The position numbers were made by a program, and so were the translations under genes. Below the pieces are notes generated by a model. That model had not been told where the DNA came from, did no database searches, and saw only the letters and a program-made list of their open reading frames with translations. From Isoetes taiwanensis (lineage: Eukaryota; Streptophyta; Lycopodiopsida; Isoetales; Isoetaceae): a stretch of DNA of 64,000 bases. The stretch lies in contig JAJEKV010000053.1 in the NCBI GenBank assembly GCA_021234155.1, positions 3,225,025-3,289,024 of the forward strand, read 5' to 3'. How positions within the stretch are numbered: the stretch's first letter is position 1; each line of letters starts with the position of its first letter. Shown in pieces: positions 57,288 through 64,000 of the stretch.

Positions 57288-58844
57288 TGACGCCCAAGTA
57301 TTTTATAATGATACGATAAATAATATACCGACACGCCACCAAAAGGCACGCCACCATGGGGTATTTTGACATTGACTCCAAAGGATTAATTTAGCTATGC
57401 TAAATTAACCATTAAAGGATACTATCCAATTATTTGAAGTGGACTAATTGGCTATTTAGGGGAGCCACCGGGCCTAACTCGACATAAAGATGGAAGTTCC
57501 AATTTGGGTCATCAACTCTGACCCCTAGCCCCCGATGACTCCCAAAAATTGATCAAGAGGAGCAAGCCAGCTGAGTCACCACCCTTGCTGCTTTACTCCT
57601 CAGGTGTCCGTGAGAATGAAGCGCCAAGTCTGTAGTGGAAGATGGAAGCACCAAATGACAACGATCCCAGAACTCGTGGGTGGTTAGAGTAGCTTGATAT
57701 TTTTAGAGTAGCCTCTGCTGGGCACTTGTTGTGTTCATTTCTTCTCGGTTCAGAAACTCCGCCGGAACCAACCCTTTGATTGCAAAGGTGAGTTCTTTTA
57801 TTTCGGGATTCTGGTCTTGCTCTTTAAAGGATGAATTGATAGTTCTTTTTGTATACATTACCTCGAGATGGGGAATTAAGGGGATAGAGACCTTCTCGAG
57901 CCATGCTAGTAGTATACTCCTAGGTTGATCCCCCAGATTTCCCATTAGGCGGCTCTGTGTACAAGAGACCATCGGTCGTAGATGCTATGGAATGGCTTAG
58001 CACCAGAGAAGGGACGCAGTGGTGAAGTGGGTGGGGTTTTGCATGAACATAAAAAGGCTCCAGAGACTCCTATAGTGGGCCAGGGCCGATAGCCGGTCAC
58101 GTAGAGGGCCGGGTATGGGTTCGACACTGGGTGTAGAGGTGTGACCCGTATGGGGCACCCATGCACTTTGAGTAGATTTAGGTGAGTAAGCTCTGTACTT
58201 TGGATGCGGGGTCGCCGATGCGGCACGATTCTCTAGCTCACCCATGGAAACTACCGCATCCCGAAGGGGACACTTCCCCATTCGTCGGACTAGGGGCTTC
58301 ATGAACCCCGGAGTACGCCGAAGGGTGATGCCTTGAGTCATGTTTTCCCAAGGCTATAGCTAAGCCATAGCTGAATGGTCCATCCATCTGCAAGTGCGTG
58401 CACGAGGGCGGATGGAGTGGACAACTTAGCCGATGTTCTATGCCAGCCAACGCCATGTCAAGATTCTGGCCTGCTGATCTCTTTGAGACCTAAGCGCCGA
58501 ACATCCTCACCGAGTCGGAGCCGGGTAGAACCATGGGTTTGGGTGTTTTTCCTAGTATTAAATGCATATTCTTTGTTGTTGTCACTTGATGGATGTGCCA
58601 CCCCACGGTGGTAAATCATGATATGATTTGCGTCGCGGTGCTAACCTTTGTGTTCACGCCACACATAGAGTCCCATTGAAGGCAATGAATGACCCCTCGT
58701 GGTCCTTCACTTGAGCATCTTTTATAGATGGCCCGAGTTAGACTGTAGGGAGGGCCCCTGCTCATGGTGAGTTGGCTGCCATGGAGGAAAGTCCTCGCAT
58801 GTATAATGTCCGAGGGTCGATAACGCTCACCTCGAAGCGCCACA
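57288..58844 (+). repeat. Ty3/gypsy 3' LTR
   Basis: About 1.56 kb, starting TGACGCCCAAGTATTTTATA and ending GCGCCACA, followed by target duplication CCAAG. Its start is altered relative to the 5' copy (TGTGACATTCC against TGACGCCC). Confidence 0.92.
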
Positions 58845-58849
58845 CCAAG

Positions 58850-59760
58850 CCATCTCGTATGCCTGACAAGATGAGCCATTTGACCATTTCTTGAGGGAGG
58901 TTGCGCCACAGTCCCACCAAGGAGCTTGCAATGGAGTTGATCAACTTCATTCTGGAGCGATTTGATTGTGGTCATGAGCCAATCGATGGAAATTAATCCA
59001 TCTCAATGTTATAGGAGACTTGAATGAGGGGGAATTCTGAACCCCTCCCTCATCCGACGAAATGCTACAGCAGCTTGAGGCCCTTTCTTCGTGCTGGTTA
59101 TTTAGCACACTCTCTCTGATCAATACATATCAGAGTTCTGCTCATGAAATTTGTAAGGGAATGTATGGCCTATTAGGACGCACATCACAACTAATACAAC
59201 AACTTTGTGGAGTTGGGTCCGCCTTCTTCCGTGGAGTATCATCATGTGGAATTACTTTTGCAATGACTAGGTAAATTCCCATATGGTGGGAAGAATCCGT
59301 ACGATAGCGGGTGAGCCGTTCTTAACCCACCAAGGTGGGTTGGGACCCTCGCAGGGAAAAGGGAAGGGGAAGGGGAAGTTAGGAACCAGAGGAAGGTTAC
59401 TAGGGACATACCGCCGTGGTCCAGAGTAACCTTTGCTATCTATCTATCGACATACCGCCATGGTCTCTAAAACCTTTGCTATCTATCATACATAGTTCAT
59501 ACTCGCCTCTATTGTGTTTGGAAGTTGGTATATGATACAGGTTAATATGTTCTCTAAATATTCATGTATGCATGATACACCGGCACGTGATGTGTGTATA
59601 CAACCCCTCAGTGATAAGGTCTATGATAATAGTGGTAACAGACATGTATACAACCCATGCATAAGGTCTATGATACTGTGGTACCAGACACATGTGATAC
59701 AACCCCATAATAAAAAAATTCCGCTTACTTAAAAAATTTTCCCATTATAATGAAATTGCT
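58850..59760. other. No recognisable gene; short repeats
   Basis: A GGGAAGGGGAAGGGGAAG run lies near 59355. ACATACCGCC-TGGTC with TTTGCTATCTATC occurs twice at 59405-59490, and a unit with ATACAACCC and AAGGTCTATGATA is repeated about three times at 59590-59705. I see nothing that looks like a gene. Confidence 0.5.
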
Positions 59761-60230
59761 TTATTCTCGATTTGACAATTTAGGCATATATCATAATAAA
59801 AATTAAAATGAATCATGATAGCTAATAAATCCAAGGAATTAATATTGTGAGTTATATGATGATTTTGATAGTTTACAAACTCAGAGCATATATTATAATA
59901 ACTAATGGATTGCATTATATATAATCAGCTTAAAATAGTAATTTACAAAATGATATTTAAGAATTCATGAAGGTGGTTTTGAAAGTAAAAAAGATTATTA
60001 AATAATAACTACTAAACTTATGCCTAATCTAGACTAATATGTACAGATACTTGTCAAAATTGAAAAATTGTGAAAAATTGTAAACTCATCGGACTAGAAA
60101 GTCCAAGGATACATTTATCATTGTCTTCCGATGTCAATATATGTCTTAATGTTTGAATAGTAATAACTATTGGGGATATCAAATACATTGTAAAATACCA
60201 TTGCCAAAATTGTCCCTTTTTTTTGAGAGA
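59761..60230. repeat. AT-rich dispersed repeat copy
   Basis: This matches 13.6-14.3 kb and 63.64-63.88 kb (ACAAAATGATATTTAAGA, AGATTATTAAATAATAA) and, further on, 18573-18640 (ATGTTTGAATAGTAATAACT). It supplies the stretch that is missing between 14332 and 18573. Confidence 0.65.
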
Positions 60231-62309
60231 AGAAGTTTTTAGTCATTAATTATAGAAAATAATTACATAGTGCATAGGCATATCCAAAAGGATGTTTCAT
60301 AAAAGTTTAAGCTAATAAGGATTTAAAAGTAGTTTAAAAAATAGCAGAAAATAAGCAAAATTAGTTAGACAAGTTATTTTGATCCCATGAGATTAGTCCA
60401 AGAAGATAACCTTGAAACCCAAAACAAATTGAATCTCTCGAAAGATAAAAGAAGACTTTTTTTTTTTTTGAAGGCAAGTGATTTTTTATATTCATGTTAA
60501 CACACGTTATCCCCATTTGGAAAAGATATACTAATGAAAAAGGCATGCAGAAAACATATCTCCCCGCTATGTCCAAAAAAAGGAACCCAATCATGGAGTG
60601 AATATAACTTTAGAGTTTTAAGCTTATAAAAACGCATTGTATCGTGAGATCTAGTTTGGAACTTGAAACCCCTCTTGTGCTGCTTATCAAATCCTCGTAT
60701 TGTCGTTATCCACCCCCGTGGTTCGCCAAAGATATTCAAGATAAAGAAGATTGATGTACCCGGTAAAAAAGCAAAGAAAACTCAAAAATTATAAGTGTGC
60801 GTAAAATGGAAATTATCTCTGATGAAGGGTCGTAAATGGGGATTTGTTGCTCCCCCACAATAAGCTCAAGAAGCCTAACAGAAGTTACAAGTGGCCATTA
60901 GATGGATCAAAGTTCCAAAGCACCGCTTTTCCCTATGATAGTAATAACTCTCTCGAGAATTCAAATTGGAATCACTATCTCCCCGCCATATATGTTGCTA
61001 ATGAACTAATAATTGCAATCTAGATGAGTGCCTTACAAACTTTTCAAATTCCATTGTATTTCCCTTGTCGGAACTTCACTAACCTCAGTCTGCATTAACC
61101 GCCTCTTTCTACTCATACTTCAAATTCAAAAACTATAATCATGATTATAGTTGTTATCCATTCTTCGCTATTTTCCAGTTTAGCCATTATAGCCTCTATG
61201 CCATGTCATATTGAAGATCGAGTTTTGTATTTACAATTCAAAGGTAATCTTAGCAACGTAAGCATCAAAATTAGAACCGTGATCATGACAATGTAGTTTA
61301 AAACTATTAAATGAGGAATGAGAATGACCTCGTGAAAGTTTCCTAGCAAATTCCATCCTAAGTATCATACTTTCAAGATATTTGTTTTTGTAAAGTAAAG
61401 TACAAGCCATTTCAATATCATAAATAATTTGAAACTTTAATCCAAGCAGAGATTTTATGACTCACCATAAAGACATCTTATTTCATAAGCTCCAAATGTT
61501 CCATAGAATAATGTAAATGTGACTCGGAAGGCTCATTGTTGGAAATAAATTCAATTATATCTCTGTGTTTTGGAATGCCAAAGATACTTAAGATCCAAAA
61601 CCCAAAAATTATCAATTTTTTGATAAAAATGTGTCGCATTAATTTCAATAGAATTACAATCAAGAGGACAAAGTTGAGGATATGACATGATCTCGAGCTT
61701 GAATAGATTCCTCGTGAACAAGTTCCAAACAAGGAATACTTTTATTAGCTAAAAGGCAGTGTGAAGAAAGCAACCTTTGGCTAGCAGTAACTTCTCGAGC
61801 ATTTTAACAGTAATGCATTCAAGATCGAGTTAATATTCCAATACTTTCCAACTTTAGATTTGGATAGTCTCGAAAGTTAGATGGGCATAAATATTGAGAC
61901 TTTGTAAATTTTCTATTCCCACAAGACCAATGAATATTACATACTGTAATAGGATCAATCTTAATAATAGCTCTCACAGATCTCACAATATGATCAAAAG
62001 GATTCTATCGCAGTAGTGCCACCAATTTTGATTTAAACTGGCCCGTGAGGATCCCAGCTTCTATTTATCCGCCATAGATCACCTGGGCATGAAGCATTTT
62101 TGTGATCCATTTTCTCAGGAATTCTCGATGTTTCTAAAGCCAAAGATCTTTGATCCTAAAAGCCAAGTTAGAAGTCCGTAAAAATACTAGTAGCATTATT
62201 GTAGTAATCATGCAGGGATCATATGAATGCTTTAGAGACCTCACTCCAGATATAATTGTAAGTTTCATTAAAGGAGAGGTGCTGGCTCCAGTTTGAAATC
62301 AAAGAAAGC
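60231..62309. other. No recognisable gene; AT-rich
   Basis: Frames are short. On the minus strand near 61690-61560 a block like CPLDCNSIEINATHFYQK weakly recalls the zinc-finger region near the end of plant LINE proteins, but it is too decayed to call. Confidence 0.4.
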
Positions 62310-62830
62310 GTGAATTGTCCCTTCATTCAATCCAATCGCAGCGTAGAATTTGAAGCCAGGAAAAGCATCAAGGCATCTTCACCACACTGAAATATGGAAA
62401 CCAAATGAACTCTTTGTCTTTCTTCAGTTCTTTGACTAGCTGAGAGGGAGCAAGTCTTCAAAAGTATATTTTATGTGAGTTGAATAAGTTCCATCGAAAA
62501 TTTGCACCCTTGTTGATCATCCAGAACAACATATCTCACGCAAACTCCATACATTGTGGCTACCTATCACAAAAATTTTTCAGTTTTAAAATATAGACTT
62601 TAAACGACAAGCATTTGCCGATATTTTTTTAGAATTGTTGTCCTGGGATAGTTTGATGGCTTCCCAGCCCAAGCATAAGGCTCTCTCTTACAACTATTTT
62701 ACAACTTCCATATGACATACCGGCAAGCAACCGTAAATATGCTATATTGAGCCCTGGATGGTAAAGCAAGTGTGTGGCATTATAGAATCCAAAAATCGAC
62801 CCAAATACAACAATGAAATGGCCATTTAGC
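62310..62830. repeat. Dispersed repeat copy related to 18.6-19.1 and 19.6-19.75 kb
   Basis: Shared words are TGTCCCTTCATTCAATCCA, AGTAGAATTTGAAG or GTAGAATTTGAAGCCAGGAA, GAGAGGGAGCAAGTCTTCAA and TTGTTGATCATC. The minus strand at about 62790-62640 reads smoothly for about 40 codons (PGLNIAYLRLLAGMSYG), at the place that corresponds to the readable stretch at 19075-18957. Confidence 0.6.
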
Positions 62831-63639
62831 AATGTGGGATAGCAATATCCGGATCACGGATGTTTGAGATACGTGACGCTGCATTTGATTCTGACTCAAG
62901 CCACGCCAATCGCCACTATTAATGTCATAATAACGCCGACGCCACAAGACTCGATACCAGATGATGCCACCACATGATATTACGTGACTAGCGTCGCTAT
63001 GATTGTGGATGCATCCGCCATGCCAACCGCTTTTGGTAACGCGGATCTTTACATGCAATGCCACATCGCGCAAAGACGCTTAGCCTTTGGCGCGGCGCCA
63101 ATGGCCTCGCACGATGATCATTGACTTAACGCCGATCGTGACAAAGGCCGTTAGTCGACGCGGATTCAATTTTGTATATAAACAAACTCAACGGGTTTGA
63201 TTGTTTTTTTCCTCCTCCCCGCTTTTGCTTTTTCCTCCTCGCGAACAGTAGAATCAAGATCCTAAGATGGGCCAGATGCATTTCACGCCTCTTGCCACAT
63301 GAAGCCCTCAACAAAATCTTCAAATGTTAGCGAAAGTGAATATTATAAACCAAAGATGATGCGCCTAGTAGCACTCCACCGAGGAGCCACCCATGCTACA
63401 CTGTAGTCCAGGGGCCTCAGGCACCAGGGACACAATCTCTAATTCTAATTCCCATTTAGTAGCATAATAGTGTGTGTATGTATGTAAATTAAAAAGAATG
63501 AGAAGAAAAGCTGTGGGTTTTGTCATAGATACACCCTTCCACCTTGAGTGGAGAGAACCAGTGTGCTCTGGTCCAATCTCATCTTTATATCTTTTGAGTA
63601 ATGTGCAGATTACTAAACTAAGATGTTGCTTAGGATAGT
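62831..63639. other. No recognisable gene
   Basis: A CG-rich patch lies at 62860-63160. No coding pattern or element boundary is seen. Confidence 0.4.
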
Positions 63640-63890
63640 TTAGCATTGAACTAATAATAGCTTATGATGATTTTGACAATTCTACAAATTATAGCAAACA
63701 TCATAATAAGTAATATATATCAATCTATATATATAATTAGTTTAAGATAGAATTTTACAAATGATATTTAAGAATCTCATAAACATTGTTTGACAAAGTA
63801 AAAAGATTATTAAATAATAAATACCAAACTTATTACACCTGAGTAATATGTATCGATAATTGTCAAAATTAAACAAGGTAGTTGGCAAAG
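63640..63890. repeat. AT-rich dispersed repeat copy
   Basis: This matches 59830-60060 and 14130-14332 (CTTATGATGATTTTGA, ACAAATGATATTTAAGAATC, TTTGACAAAGTAAAA, ATTATTAAATAATAA). The rest of the window (63891-64000) shows nothing further. Confidence 0.65.
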
Positions 63891-64000
63891 ACGTAGGGGT
63901 TGCCCCTTCTGGCTCTAAAGTGTGTTTTCATGTTTCGTTTTTGTGTTGATTTGTTTGTTTGTGTGGAGTCGCAAATGGATATGAACACTGCTGTCATTTT

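Larger units (their letters stand above)
45442..58844 (+). mobile_element. Ty3/gypsy LTR retrotransposon, complete structure but mutated
   Basis: The element is 13.4 kb with LTRs 45442-47005 and 57288-58844, 5-bp target duplication CCAAG at 45437-45441 and 58845-58849, an initiator-Met primer site and a purine tract. The coding order gag - protease - RT - RNase H - integrase identifies Ty3/gypsy. The RT wording ([31 protein letters not shown]) is close to chromovirus-type plant elements, although I see no chromodomain. All domains carry stops or frameshifts, and a MITE separates protease from RT. Between primer site and recognisable gag lie about 4.5 kb without identifiable function, unusually long. 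The element could still be copied in trans only if its signals function. Confidence 0.95.

Overview
The window is nuclear DNA of a land plant with a large, repeat-rich genome. The evidence is a remnant of the plant FKBP42/TWISTED DWARF 1 immunophilin gene with GT-AG introns, LTR retrotransposons with plant-type initiator-Met tRNA primer sites, a hAT-type element and a MITE. A gymnosperm or a seed-free plant (fern or lycophyte) seems likelier than a compact angiosperm, but the sequence alone does not decide this. I found no gene that is clearly intact. Almost everything I can identify is a mobile element, a broken gene or repeat-derived DNA.

Layout. 1-3.9 kb: nothing certain. 3.9-4.2 kb: a Ty1/copia pol scrap (minus strand). 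4.4-7.1 kb: the FKBP42/TWD1-like pseudogene (minus), with exons, splice sites and tail anchor still readable but three in-frame stops. 7.7-8.5 kb: a decayed LINE reverse transcriptase. 10.6-12.1 kb: an LTR plus primer site of the same family as the big Ty3 element at 45-59 kb. 13.6-19.7 kb: AT-rich dispersed repeats interrupted by a segment of about 4 kb with an unrecognised spliced gene model (minus) and degenerate tandem repeats.

19.7-37.3 kb is the most interesting part. An unrecognised gene (minus) and a DDE-transposase-like gene of the DUF7869 type (plus) point away from each other. Between them lies DNA packed with palindromes built on ATGGCGCCAT, long hairpins and tandem repeats. Three later insertions cut this region. 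A 679-bp hAT-type element (8-bp TSD GCTCACCC) sits in the unknown gene. Non-autonomous LTR element A (22961-27450, TSD AAGAA) sits among the palindromes. Its sister B (32618-36967, TSD ACTAT) sits in the transposase-like gene. A and B carry no recognisable gag or pol but hold arrays of a short CACGGCC...GGCGTGG hairpin motif.

37.4-44.4 kb: small palindromic repeats, then about 5 kb with an extreme strand bias (A about half, T a tenth to a sixth on the plus strand), with 160-bp direct repeats at 38.18 and 44.21 kb. 44.9-45.35 kb: a T-rich minisatellite. 45442-58844: a complete but mutated Ty3/gypsy element (LTR-PBS-gag-PR-RT-RH-INT-PPT-LTR, TSD CCAAG), with a TA-flanked MITE inserted between protease and RT. 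58.9-64 kb: AT-rich dispersed repeats related to those at 13.6-19.7 kb.

Insertion order follows from nesting: the transposase-like gene and the palindromic region came first, then the hAT element, A and B. The Ty3 element inserted before its internal MITE.
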